A DNA stretch of 64,000 bases from Curtobacterium sp. MCLR17_007 (GCF_003234655.2 NZ_CP126271.1:868001-932000); one strand, 5' to 3'. Numbered from the stretch's first letter, positions 44,528 to 52,338 are shown. Notes: a model not told the origin generated them from the sequence alone. A program made the numbers and translations.

Positions 44528-45304
44528 TCAGTTCAGGGCCGGCGTGTCCTCCGGCACGACACCACCGCCGTAGAGGTCGGTGGCCAGGTCACGCAGCGCG
44601 CGCAGCGCGACGCGCTGGGTGAGCGGGCCGTAGGAGATGCGGGCGACGCCGAGCTCCTGGTACTCGGCGGCGGGCAGGGCTCCGGGGAGACCGATGACGC
44701 TGAGCTTGCCGCGACCGAGACCCTCGACGAGCCGTTCCACGACGTCGCGCTGGATCGCTCCCGGGACGAACACGAGCGGGGCACCCGCGTCGAGGAAGGC
44801 CTTGCCGCGGGCGATCGCGTCGGCGATGCTCTCGTCGAGCGGACGGTCGCCGCCCCGCGCGATGGCGTCCGTGCGGGCGTTGAGCTGGAACGCGACGCCT
44901 TCCTGTTCTGCTGCCTCCATGATGGCGGCGACACGGGCGACGGCCTCGTCGAAGGGCCGCAGGCGGTCCTCGACGTTCGCGCCGACGATGCCGAAGCCGA
45001 TCGCGCGGCGGATGGTCTCGGCCGGGTCCTCGTACCCGTCGTCGAGGTCGGCGGTGACGGGCAGGTCGACGGCCTCGGCCACGACCCGCGCGCCCTGCAG
45101 CGCCAGGTCGAGGGACATGCCGCCGTCCTCGTACCCGTACGACGCGGCGATGGAGTGTCCGGCGGTGGCGATCGCGCGGGTCTCGGGCAGGGCTGCGACG
45201 GTCTTGGCGCTGATCGCGTCCCAGACGTTCACGACACGCAGGATCTCGGGGGCTTCGTGCAGGTCCTTGAGGGCTGACGCCTTGTCGGCGGTGCTGGTGC
45301 TCAT
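44528..45304 (-). CDS. Isocitrate lyase/phosphoenolpyruvate mutase family protein
   Basis: 258 residues, ATG 45304. TIM-barrel C-C lyase superfamily: LRVVNVWDAISAKTVA, IATAGHSIAASYGYEDG, PVTADLDDGYEDPAETIRRAI (metal-binding acids) and GANVEDRLRPF, then AFQLNARTDAIARGG. The KKCGH lysine-cysteine motif of isocitrate lyase is missing, as usual for this short subgroup (methylisocitrate lyase, carboxyvinyl-carboxyphosphonate mutase relatives). Substrate unknown. Confidence 0.88.
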   Translation of the reverse strand: MSTSTADKASALKDLHEAPEILRVVNVWDAISAKTVAALPETRAIATAGHSIAASYGYEDGGMSLDLALQGARVVAEAVDLPVTADLDDGYEDPAETIRRAIGFGIVGANVEDRLRPFDEAVARVAAIMEAAEQEGVAFQLNARTDAIARGGDRPLDESIADAIARGKAFLDAGAPLVFVPGAIQRDVVERLVEGLGRGKLSVIGLPGALPAAEYQELGVARISYGPLTQRVALRALRDLATDLYGGGVVPEDTPALN

Positions 45305-45414
45305 GGCATCGACAGTATGCCGGGGTCGTGTCGCTCGCCCCAGCTGGTCCGGAGACGACGCGAGATGACGTGCGGACTCGCACCGGGCCTCCACTGCGGT
45401 GCATCCTGGGACGC

Positions 45415-46602
45415 ATGGCGCACGACGAGCAAGACCCGGTCGGCACGCTCCGTGGGGTCCGCACCAGCATCAAGTGGACGCGCTACGCGCCGGACGTGCT
45501 GCCCCTGTTCGTCGCCGAGATGGACCACGAGGTCGCGCCCGAGATCCGACAGGCGCTGGTGGAGCGGGTGCAGCAGTCGGACCTCGGGTACCTGGACGGT
45601 CCGGGTCCGCTCGCGCCGGCGTTCGCCCGGTTCGCCGCCGACCGGTGGGGCTGGGAGCTCGACCCGGCGCGCGTGCACCTGGCGACCGACGTCAGCGTGG
45701 GGATCGTCGAGACGCTCCGACTCGCGCTGCCGGACGGCGGGCGGGTCGCGATCACGCCGCCGGTGTACCCGCCGTTCTTCGAGCTGATCGACGAGGCCCG
45801 ATGTCAGGTGGAAGAGGTCCCCCTCACCGAGCGGTGGGGCGTCTACCGGCTCGACCTCGCCGGCCTGGAGCGGGTTTTTGCCGACGGGGTGCGCGTGTTC
45901 CTGCTCTGCAACCCGCACAACCCGATCGGGCTCGTGCACGACCGAGCCGACCTCGAGGCGCTGGCAGTGCTCGCCGCGCGGTACGACGTGCTGGTCGTCT
46001 CGGACGAGATCCACGCGCCGCTGACGCACCCCGGTGTGCAGTTCACCCCGTTCGCCGCGATCGCCGAGCCGCTTGGTGCACGCAGCGTCTGCGTGACGTC
46101 GGCGAGCAAGGGCTGGAACCTCGCCGGGGTCAAGTGCTCGGTGATCGTCGCCGGTGACGCCCGCACCGCCGAGCTCCTCGACACCCTGTGGGACGAGGTC
46201 GCCTGTCGGACGAGCATCCTCGGGCTGCACGCCAACCTGGCGGCGTTCTCGCTGGCGGTCGAGTGGCTCGACGACGTCATCGACCGGATCGTGGCGAACG
46301 ACCGGCTGCTCGCGAAGCTGCTCGCCGAGCACCTGCCCGGGGTGGTCTACGCCAGGCCGCGTGCCGGGTACCTGGCGTGGCTGGACTTCCGCGGGCTCGG
46401 GCTGGGGGACGACCCGGCCGTGCAGCTCCGTGAGCACGCGTACGTCGCCCTGAACTCGGGCATGCCCTTCGGCACCGAGGGGCGTGGCTTCGCGCGGATC
46501 AACCTGGCGTGTTCGCCGGACACCCTGCGCGAGGCAGTGCTGCGGATCGCCGCCGCCTACCCGTCAGGGGCGCAGGAGGCCCTGGTCTGGCACACGGTCT
46601 GA
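45415..46602 (+). CDS. MalY/PatB family PLP-dependent aminotransferase (cystathionine beta-lyase-like)
   Basis: 395 residues, ATG 45415. Fold type I: IKWTRYAPDVLPLFVAEMDHEVAPEIRQAL at the start, LLCNPHNPIGLVHDRADLEAL, VVSDEIHAPLTHPG and the PLP lysine in CVTSASKGWNLAGVKCSVIV. The opening MDHEVAP (MDF in most relatives) and SDEIH are typical of PatB/MalY C-S lyases, which cleave cystathionine or cysteine conjugates. Divergent from the PEP-mutase-like gene by about 110 bases. Confidence 0.9.
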   Translation: MAHDEQDPVGTLRGVRTSIKWTRYAPDVLPLFVAEMDHEVAPEIRQALVERVQQSDLGYLDGPGPLAPAFARFAADRWGWELDPARVHLATDVSVGIVETLRLALPDGGRVAITPPVYPPFFELIDEARCQVEEVPLTERWGVYRLDLAGLERVFADGVRVFLLCNPHNPIGLVHDRADLEALAVLAARYDVLVVSDEIHAPLTHPGVQFTPFAAIAEPLGARSVCVTSASKGWNLAGVKCSVIVAGDARTAELLDTLWDEVACRTSILGLHANLAAFSLAVEWLDDVIDRIVANDRLLAKLLAEHLPGVVYARPRAGYLAWLDFRGLGLGDDPAVQLREHAYVALNSGMPFGTEGRGFARINLACSPDTLREAVLRIAAAYPSGAQEALVWHTV

Positions 46603-46606
46603 CGGG

Positions 46607-46810
46607 TCAGCCGTCGATGTAGTGGTTCTTGCCGACCACGCGGACGTGCACGTGTACCTCGCTGGACGGCAGTTCCTCGGTCATCGCGACCCACTCGCGG
46701 GCGACGAAGGCGACGGACGACCACCGCGGGACCTCGGTCACCAGGAACCCGTCGATGAACACCTGCCACATGCCCTGTTCGCGGACGGCCTGGACCTCGT
46801 GCGTCGCCAT
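46607..46810 (-). CDS. Small conserved hypothetical protein
   Basis: 67 residues from ATG 46810. Beta-rich start THEVQAVREQGMWQVFIDGFLVTEVPRW, then a helix SSVAFVAREWVAMTEELP and a strand EVHVHVRVVGKNHYIDG. The layout is HicB-like (one strand-strand-helix-strand unit) but there is no HicA partner, so I do not call it an antitoxin. It ends four bases from the converging aminotransferase stop. Confidence 0.65.
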   Translation of the reverse strand: MATHEVQAVREQGMWQVFIDGFLVTEVPRWSSVAFVAREWVAMTEELPSSEVHVHVRVVGKNHYIDG

Positions 46811-46915
46811 GCCGCGATCGTAGCGTTCGCCACGACGTGCAGCCATGTTGGACGTCCGTGATCGCGGTTCATTGGCACGAGCATGTGCCCGGTCGACCAG
46901 CACGAATCCAAGCAG

Positions 46916-46950
46916 TTGTGATTCTAATATACGAAGTGTTGACATTCTAA
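46916..46950 (+). promoter_or_regulatory. AT-rich direct repeats ahead of the peptide gene
   Basis: TTGTGATTCTAA (46916) and TTGACATTCTAA (46939): ten of 12 bases identical, 23 bases apart, about two helix turns. The region is the most AT-rich of the window. TAATAT at 46925 and TTGACA at 46939 could also be promoter boxes. Likely an activator site or promoter of the RiPP-like cassette. Confidence 0.65.
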
Positions 46951-47012
46951 ATGGAGTTCTCCAGACTGACGGGGCGGGAAGAACTCGCGCAACGAAGGGA
47001 AAGGGGACCTCC

Positions 47013-47096
47013 ATGAAGTCGAGCCTTCTGGCACCGAAGAGCAACGCCGTGTTCGCCGGCCGTCAGGCCAAGAACAGCTACGGCCCATCGCAGTGA
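47013..47096 (+). CDS. Short peptide gene, probable RiPP precursor
   Basis: 27 codons. ATG 47013 follows AAAGGGG with six bases between, one of the best ribosome binding sites in the window, which separates it from the in-frame upstream codons starting at 46845. The peptide is basic, without cysteine or threonine; it has five serines (3, 4, 10, 22, 26), one tyrosine, and ends FAGRQAKNSYGPSQ. Directly followed by a hairpin and a YcaO gene, the usual layout for a precursor of a YcaO-modified peptide. Product unknown; no similarity recognised. Confidence 0.72.
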   Translation: MKSSLLAPKSNAVFAGRQAKNSYGPSQ

Positions 47097-47113
47097 TTCG
47101 GAGATGAAGTTCA

Positions 47114-47141
47114 AGCGGGCGCGCCGCGCGGCGCGCCCGCT
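47114..47141 (+). terminator. Attenuator hairpin between peptide and YcaO genes
   Basis: Perfect 12-base arms AGCGGGCGCGCC / GGCGCGCCCGCT, loop GCGC, 17 bases after the peptide stop. Such hairpins keep precursor mRNA in excess over the modification enzymes in RiPP loci. Confidence 0.82.
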
Positions 47142-47163
47142 CAGCAAGGGGGCAAGAGCATTG

Positions 47164-48876
47164 ATGGACCAAACGACAGAGGAAGCAATCCGCGACATCC
47201 TCGCCGAACTCAACATTGCGCTTGAGCCGATCGAGGAGGACCTCGACCTGCCGGTTGAGGAGACAGACGTGAACCGGGCGATGGCGCACCATGGGCTCAA
47301 GGATGTCGTTCTCACCGTCAGATCGATGAGCGGTCTTGCGACCGTCGGCCTCATCGAGAAGTCCTGGCTGAGCGGATGCCCCAGGTGCTTGCAGTCCCGT
47401 CAGCACGGAATTGAGCATTTCTACGACGGGCTCGCATCGACTGCATTCGACCTTCAGTTCGCTCAGGACCTCGTGAAAGCGATGCATAGTCGCTACGGGG
47501 TTGCGATCGCCGTGACGGAAGCGTACGACCCTCAGAACTGGTCGGTGATCGCGCCCGTACCGTTCTGCTCGGTCTGCTCCGACATCGAACGTGAGTTCGA
47601 CGATGCGCGGGTCTGGAATGCTCCATCGATGAGCTCGGCCGCGGAGCAGCAGATCATCACGACAGCGGGCTTCCGAGTGATTCCTCCCGAAGTCTTCGTC
47701 AGTAGGAATCGGGCGACGGTGGGATTCGCAGCGCTGATCGGCAATCCGGTCGTTGTCGAGCAATCCCGTGCGTGCTCGCTCGTCAACGGCCCGATCATCA
47801 TGGCCGACGACCCGGCCGAACACGAGGTTGCGGGCGGCAAGGGGTGGCTCGTTGAACAGAGCCTGGCGAGCTGTGTCGGAGAGGGGCTCGAGCGTTACTT
47901 CACCGCGCGCCCGTTCCGCCGTCGGGGGATGGTGGCAGCGCGAGACGAACTCGGTCCCACTGTCGTCGACTTGCTGTCCGACTTCGGGTTTCCGGCCCGG
48001 GACAACACCCCGGGGATCGAGCAGTACCGCGACGACTTGCCAATCGAGTGGTTTCTCGCCGACGACCTCGTGAACGAGCAGGCGACGTGGTTTCCGGCCA
48101 ACCTCATGTTCTGCCCGTACCTGCCGCCCACGGGTGCCTCAGTCATCTCTGCTGGCAGCACCAACGGTGCAGCGTGCGGTGCAACCCGGCAGGACGCGAC
48201 CTTGCAGGCGTTGCTCGAGTTGATCGAACGGGACGCGTTCTGGTACTACTCCCGGACTGGGGCGAACCCGCAAGCCGTTCCGTGGTCTTTGGTGCCAGCG
48301 GACATCATCAGCGCGATGCGATCCTACGGAGGCTCGTTTCGAGTCCAGCTGCTCCAAAGCCCATTTGATCTGCCAGTTGTCCAAGTGACGTACGACTCCG
48401 ACGGCGGAGAAGCAGCGTCGACAGCCCGTGGTACAGGAGCGACCGATTCCTTGGGGAGCAGTGTTCGGCGTGCGTTCACAGAGTGCATCCAGATGTTGGA
48501 GTCGCTGTCCAGTGGGCAAGCGGTTGAGGAATGCGCGACCGACATGCGGAGACTGTGGTACACAGGTCAGTCCCGCAGCGTCTTCCCGAACTTCTTCCGG
48601 GAGACAACCGTGATGACTGAGGAAGCTCCTTGGCATTTCCCTGACGCGCAGAGCCTGTTCAAGCACATAGTTGCCGCAGCGGTCCGGCAAGAACTGGGCG
48701 TGTACCGGATCGTCATCGCGGAAACCCAGAACTTTGCGGTGGTGCGCGCCGCCATGTCCTCAATCTCGGTGATGGACGGCACCTACTTCATGAACAACGA
48801 TCGGATTGCGCGTTTCGCGGAGATTGTTGATCAGGCGCCGAGCACGGTGAACTACAGCGGTTCGCTGTTCATGTAG
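47164..48876 (+). CDS. YcaO domain protein, SagD-type cyclodehydratase-like
   Basis: 570 residues from ATG 47164, after AAGGGGG; the in-frame ATG 47104 would translate the hairpin and is rejected. The N-terminal 150 residues have paired GCPRCLQS (C72, C75) and FCSVCSD (C135, C138), the probable structural zinc site of SagD-type proteins. The YcaO part carries the ATP-binding signatures GGKGWLVEQ, CVGEGLERY (239-245), GSTNGAACG and ATLQALLELIERDAF. The C-terminus ends GSLFM without the PxPxP motif seen in many azoline-forming YcaOs. It should activate peptide amides of the adjacent 27-mer; azoline, thioamide or amidine chemistry is undetermined. Lower GC than neighbours. Confidence 0.88.
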   Translation: MDQTTEEAIRDILAELNIALEPIEEDLDLPVEETDVNRAMAHHGLKDVVLTVRSMSGLATVGLIEKSWLSGCPRCLQSRQHGIEHFYDGLASTAFDLQFAQDLVKAMHSRYGVAIAVTEAYDPQNWSVIAPVPFCSVCSDIEREFDDARVWNAPSMSSAAEQQIITTAGFRVIPPEVFVSRNRATVGFAALIGNPVVVEQSRACSLVNGPIIMADDPAEHEVAGGKGWLVEQSLASCVGEGLERYFTARPFRRRGMVAARDELGPTVVDLLSDFGFPARDNTPGIEQYRDDLPIEWFLADDLVNEQATWFPANLMFCPYLPPTGASVISAGSTNGAACGATRQDATLQALLELIERDAFWYYSRTGANPQAVPWSLVPADIISAMRSYGGSFRVQLLQSPFDLPVVQVTYDSDGGEAASTARGTGATDSLGSSVRRAFTECIQMLESLSSGQAVEECATDMRRLWYTGQSRSVFPNFFRETTVMTEEAPWHFPDAQSLFKHIVAAAVRQELGVYRIVIAETQNFAVVRAAMSSISVMDGTYFMNNDRIARFAEIVDQAPSTVNYSGSLFM

Positions 48877-48882
48877 GGCACA

Positions 48883-50007
48883 GTGAAGCGCGCATACCTC
48901 TTCATCGTTCTGTCCGCAGCTGGGGTTGCGAGTTTCGGTGTCGTCGACATCGTGTACTTTCAAACGGTCGGGTACGCTCTGGCCTTCGTCGGTCTCATGA
49001 CGGCCGCTTTCAACGTTGCGGTGTCAGCTGCGGAACTCCCGTTCGCGGTCCTCTTCGATCGGTACTCGAACAAGTTGGCACTTCAGGTCGGAAATGCTCT
49101 GCGCGTGATCGCCTTCCTGCTCTTTTTCCTTGACCTCGGCCCAGATTCGCTTCTGCTTGCGCAGGTCATCGCGGGGTTCGGTGTGGCAGCTTCGAGCGGA
49201 ACCTCGAATGCCCTGGTGATGAAGCAAGTTCAGTCCTCGCAACCCGATCGCCTGTCGCGAGCCTTCGGCAGGATCACGTACTTCAGTGCTGCGGCGAGTG
49301 TGGCGGGCGGGCTTGTCGGCAGTGCCGTGTACGTCGTGGCCCCTCGGGACATCTGGCTCGTGGCCGTCGTGTTCTGTTTGACCGCTGGCCTGATCATCTT
49401 CGGCTTCTCTGACACGAAGACGAGTAATGTGCGGACTCCTTGGCCAGCTTACGCACGTGACGTATGCGCAATTGCTCGAAAGCGATCGACCATTGCCCTT
49501 GTCCTCGTGAACGCCAGCGCTGTGGCTCCCTTTCTTCTCTGGCAATTGAAGTTCGACATGGTATCCCTCGCGTTCCTGGTCTTTGGCTTCTTGCTCATGA
49601 ATACCGCAAAAGTCGCGAGTCCACTGTTGATGGGCAGGCTGAGCCTCCGGACGGCGCACATCCCTCGGGTGACGATCGCGAATGTCGTCGCCGCGGCACT
49701 CTTCGGGGTGTCCGATGCCCCTTGGGCCGTCGCTGCAAGCTTCTTCCTACACGTACTTCTCCACACGCTGCTACTCGTGCTCGTTTCCGGAGTGTTCCAT
49801 GCGTCTGTCACGGATGACATCCGGGCAACGGCAGGCTCGATCGTGTCGCTGTTCGACTCGTTGGTCGTGGCGATCGTCGCCCCGGTCGTGGCCTGGACCG
49901 GTCAGGTCCTCGGCTTCGGGGCGGCAGTAGCCATCTCCTGTGTGCTCTACGCGTCCGTCGCGGCTGTCACCCGTCATCCACCGGGCGTGATGAGTATGGA
50001 GAACTGA
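48883..50007 (+). CDS. MFS transporter, probable peptide exporter
   Basis: 374 residues, GTG six bases after the YcaO stop. About ten to twelve hydrophobic helices; AVLFDRYSNKLALQVGNALR is the loop 2-3 motif of the major facilitator superfamily. The C-terminal half lacks a clear second copy of it. The family assignment matches drug-efflux-type MFS proteins that often export or give immunity to RiPPs. Codon use (more AT at third positions) resembles the YcaO gene and not the flanks. Confidence 0.85.
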   Translation: MKRAYLFIVLSAAGVASFGVVDIVYFQTVGYALAFVGLMTAAFNVAVSAAELPFAVLFDRYSNKLALQVGNALRVIAFLLFFLDLGPDSLLLAQVIAGFGVAASSGTSNALVMKQVQSSQPDRLSRAFGRITYFSAAASVAGGLVGSAVYVVAPRDIWLVAVVFCLTAGLIIFGFSDTKTSNVRTPWPAYARDVCAIARKRSTIALVLVNASAVAPFLLWQLKFDMVSLAFLVFGFLLMNTAKVASPLLMGRLSLRTAHIPRVTIANVVAAALFGVSDAPWAVAASFFLHVLLHTLLLVLVSGVFHASVTDDIRATAGSIVSLFDSLVVAIVAPVVAWTGQVLGFGAAVAISCVLYASVAAVTRHPPGVMSMEN

Positions 50008-50036
50008 GCGGTTGAAGTCGTCGAGAGGTACTGAAG

Positions 50037-50570
50037 ATGCGTGAACTCCCCGCAACTGATTGGCGGACTGTCTTCGCCGCCCTGGCCAATGAGGAAGTAC
50101 GTGCTGTCTACGCGCAGGTGGTCCTCGGCGTGCAACCGCTGAACGGTCAGACTGGACGGACCGCGGCACGCACTCGCAGGAGCCTCGGCATCCTCGTGAG
50201 GGCGAATCTCATCGCTCAGGAGAATGACACCTGCACGGCCGTGGCCGAGGTGTTCTCTGCCGTGCTCGCGTCTCAGTCGGTCGTCAGGAAGGACGGGGTC
50301 GATCGTTTCCTGCGCCACGGACGCATCGTTCAGTTCCCGGCGACCCCGTCAGCACGCGAGGAGCTTCTGAGGTGGGTCGCCGGGCAGGTGCTGCGCGCGG
50401 GTGAGATCATCTCCGAGCGCCAGATGAACGAACGACTCTCGGCGCTCCATGCCGATGTGGCACTGCTCCGCCGAGGTCTCGTGGACCTCGCGATCGTCGA
50501 GCGATCCAGGAGTGGGAGCGACTACTGGCTGAAGCAGACGGAAACACGTCGACGCCGCGATCACGGATGA
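50037..50570 (+). CDS. DUF2087 domain-containing regulator
   Basis: 177 residues, ATG 50037, 29 bases after the MFS gene. The N-terminal half (WRTVFAALANEEVRAVYAQVVLG... RTRRSLGILVRANLIAQ) looks like an ArsR-like winged helix. The C-terminal half is DUF2087: IVQFPATPSAREELLRWVAGQV, GEIISERQMNERLSALHADVALLRRGLVDLAIVER. DUF2087 proteins are predicted regulators. It may control the peptide promoter with the direct repeats at 46916 (inference). Confidence 0.85.
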   Translation: MRELPATDWRTVFAALANEEVRAVYAQVVLGVQPLNGQTGRTAARTRRSLGILVRANLIAQENDTCTAVAEVFSAVLASQSVVRKDGVDRFLRHGRIVQFPATPSAREELLRWVAGQVLRAGEIISERQMNERLSALHADVALLRRGLVDLAIVERSRSGSDYWLKQTETRRRRDHG

Positions 50571-50577
50571 CAGGAAG

Positions 50578-50601
50578 GCAGCCCCGGCGGATCGGGGCTG
50601 C
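50578..50601. terminator. Hairpin at the end of the RiPP-like cassette
   Basis: Nine-base arms GCAGCCCCG / CGGGGCTGC, loop GCGGAT, between the DUF2087 gene and the converging GNAT gene. Confidence 0.78.
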
Positions 50602-50620
50602 ATGGGGGCCTCGGCCTCGG

Positions 50621-51103
50621 TCAGAGGTCGAGCACCATCGCGACGTCGGCCCGCACGTAGGGGCTGGGGTGCCGTTCCTCGGGGCCGAGGTGCCGGAAGC
50701 CCGACGTCTCGTACAGGTGCACCGCGCTGGCCAACGTGGCGTTCGTCTCCAGCGTGACCCGGTGCGCACCGAGCTCCCGTGCACGGTCGACGGCGGCGCG
50801 GATCAGACGTCGTCCGGTGCCGTGCCCCTGGTGGTCCGGCGCGACGGCCATCTTCACCAGCTCGAAGACCCCGTCACCCTCGGGTGCGATGCCGACACAG
50901 CCGACGACGTCGTCCCCGAGGCGGGCGACGAACACGGCGCCGCCGGGCTCGATGATCTGCCCGACCGGGTCGCCGAGGAGCTTGCGGTCCTCGTCCTCGA
51001 GCGTGAAGAAGCGGGAGATCCACGCCTCGTTGAGCGTGCGGAAGGCCTCGGCGTCGGCGGGGGAGGCGAGGTCGGCGATGGTGACGGAGGCGGTGTCGGG
51101 CAT
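50621..51103 (-). CDS. GNAT family N-acetyltransferase
   Basis: 160 residues from ATG 51103. Acetyl-CoA loop VKMAVAPDHQGHGTGRRLIRAAVDRARELGAHRVTLETN with the Q/R-x-x-G-x-G/A motif (QGHGTG), and ALHLYETSGF-type motif B (SAVHLYETSGFRHLG). Substrate unknown. Divergent from the LysR gene 69 bases away, so a likely target of that regulator. A longer start at 51139 adds a proline-rich tail and is less likely. Confidence 0.9.
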   Translation of the reverse strand: MPDTASVTIADLASPADAEAFRTLNEAWISRFFTLEDEDRKLLGDPVGQIIEPGGAVFVARLGDDVVGCVGIAPEGDGVFELVKMAVAPDHQGHGTGRRLIRAAVDRARELGAHRVTLETNATLASAVHLYETSGFRHLGPEERHPSPYVRADVAMVLDL

Positions 51104-51171
51104 GCCCCCATCCTGTGGTGGCGGGGGAGTCACGTCCAATACTCGTTCACGCTCATCGATACGCTGCGTGC

Positions 51172-52053
51172 ATGGATCATCTCGACGTGGACCTCCGGCA
51201 GCTCCGCGCGTTCCTGGCCGTCGCCGACGCGCTGCACTTCGGGCGCGCGGCCGAGCGACTGCACATGGCGCAGCCTGCGCTCTCGCAGCAGATCCGACGC
51301 ACGGAGCGGGCCCTCGGGGTCGACCTGTTCGTCCGGACGTCCCGCAGTGTCGCCCTGACGCCCGCCGGCCGGGTGCTGCAGGGGCGGGCGCGCTCGCTGC
51401 TGGCCCAGGCCGAGCGTGACCTCGACGAGGCGGTACGGGTCGGTCGCGGCGAGGTCGGGCGGCTCGACGTCGGGTTCGTCGTCTCCGCGCTGCCGCTCGG
51501 CCCGATCGAGCGTGTGCAGCGCTTCCGGGAGCGCCACCCGCTCGTCCGCGTCGAGCTCACCGAGGGCTACACGTCGCGGCTGCTCGCCCGGGTCGTCCGC
51601 GGGGAGCTGGACCTGGCCGTCGTGCGCGACCCCGACCCGACGGACGGTGTGCGGCTCACCCCGTTCCGCAGTGAGCGCTTCGTCGCGGCGGTCCCACGGG
51701 GTCACCGATTCGCCGACCGACCGTCGATCGCCGGCAGCGAGCTCGTCGACGACCCGTTCGTGTTCTTCCCCGCCGAGGCCGGGGCGCTGGCGACCGAGCG
51801 GAACCTCGCACCGGTGCTGTCCGGCGGACGGCGACCCGTGGTCGTGCAGGAGGCGACGACCTGGGCGACCGTCCTGCACCTGGTCGGGGCGGGTCTCGGG
51901 GTCACGGTGGCGCCGGCGAGTGCGACGCTCGCGGCTCCGGACACGGTCGTGCTGCTGCCGCTGACCGGCTCACACGAGAGCGAGCTGTGCTGGGCGACCC
52001 GCGTGGACGACGACCGCCCGGTCCTGCGCGCGTTCATCGCCGGAGCGGACTGA
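51172..52053 (+). CDS. LysR family transcriptional regulator
   Basis: 293 residues from ATG 51172. N-terminal winged helix: LDVDLRQLRAFLAVADALHFGRAAERLHMAQPALSQQIRRTERALGVDLFVRTSRSVALTPAG. The substrate-binding domain follows (VGFVVSALPLGPIERVQRFRERHPLV, TPFRSERFVAAVPRGHRF). A probable target is the divergent GNAT gene. No inducer can be inferred. Confidence 0.93.
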   Translation: MDHLDVDLRQLRAFLAVADALHFGRAAERLHMAQPALSQQIRRTERALGVDLFVRTSRSVALTPAGRVLQGRARSLLAQAERDLDEAVRVGRGEVGRLDVGFVVSALPLGPIERVQRFRERHPLVRVELTEGYTSRLLARVVRGELDLAVVRDPDPTDGVRLTPFRSERFVAAVPRGHRFADRPSIAGSELVDDPFVFFPAEAGALATERNLAPVLSGGRRPVVVQEATTWATVLHLVGAGLGVTVAPASATLAAPDTVVLLPLTGSHESELCWATRVDDDRPVLRAFIAGAD

Positions 52054-52080
52054 GCCGGAGCCGAAGCCCGTCGGCCGGTC

Positions 52081-52338
52081 TCAGCGGAGCGGCAGCACCG
52101 GCGCCCGGTGCGCGCCGAGCTCGTCGTCCCGCCACGGCCGCGACCCGCGCAACGCCAGACCGACCTGGGTGAGCACGAACGTCACTTGCGGCTCGACGTC
52201 GGGGTCCCACGGTCCCTCGACGCCCAGGCCGAACGAGCCGAGCTCGTCGTCCGCCTCGTCGGTGACGGCCATGCGCCAGCGGCCCTCGCCGAGGTCCTCG
52301 ACGACGACCCAGCGTGCGGTCGCGAAGCGTCCGGTCAC
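52081..52338 (-). CDS. Small hypothetical protein
   Basis: 85 residues, GTG overlapping the stop of the FBP-domain gene (GTGA), so co-translated with it. Starts MTGRFATARWVVVEDLGEGRWRMAVTDEADDELGSFGLG and is acidic with a strand-rich first half. No domain recognised. Confidence 0.7.
   Translation of the reverse strand: MTGRFATARWVVVEDLGEGRWRMAVTDEADDELGSFGLGVEGPWDPDVEPQVTFVLTQVGLALRGSRPWRDDELGAHRAPVLPLR

Noticed and set aside
46607..46810. HicB-like antitoxin
   Set aside because: Fold resemblance is weak and no HicA toxin gene adjoins it.
46845..47012. Upstream extension of the 27-residue peptide frame
   Set aside because: No ribosome binding site at its start, promoter-like AT-rich DNA lies inside it, and AAAGGGG fixes the start at 47013.
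47104..47163. Longer N-terminus for the YcaO protein
   Set aside because: The extra 20 codons are the translated attenuator hairpin and the ATG has no properly spaced ribosome binding site.
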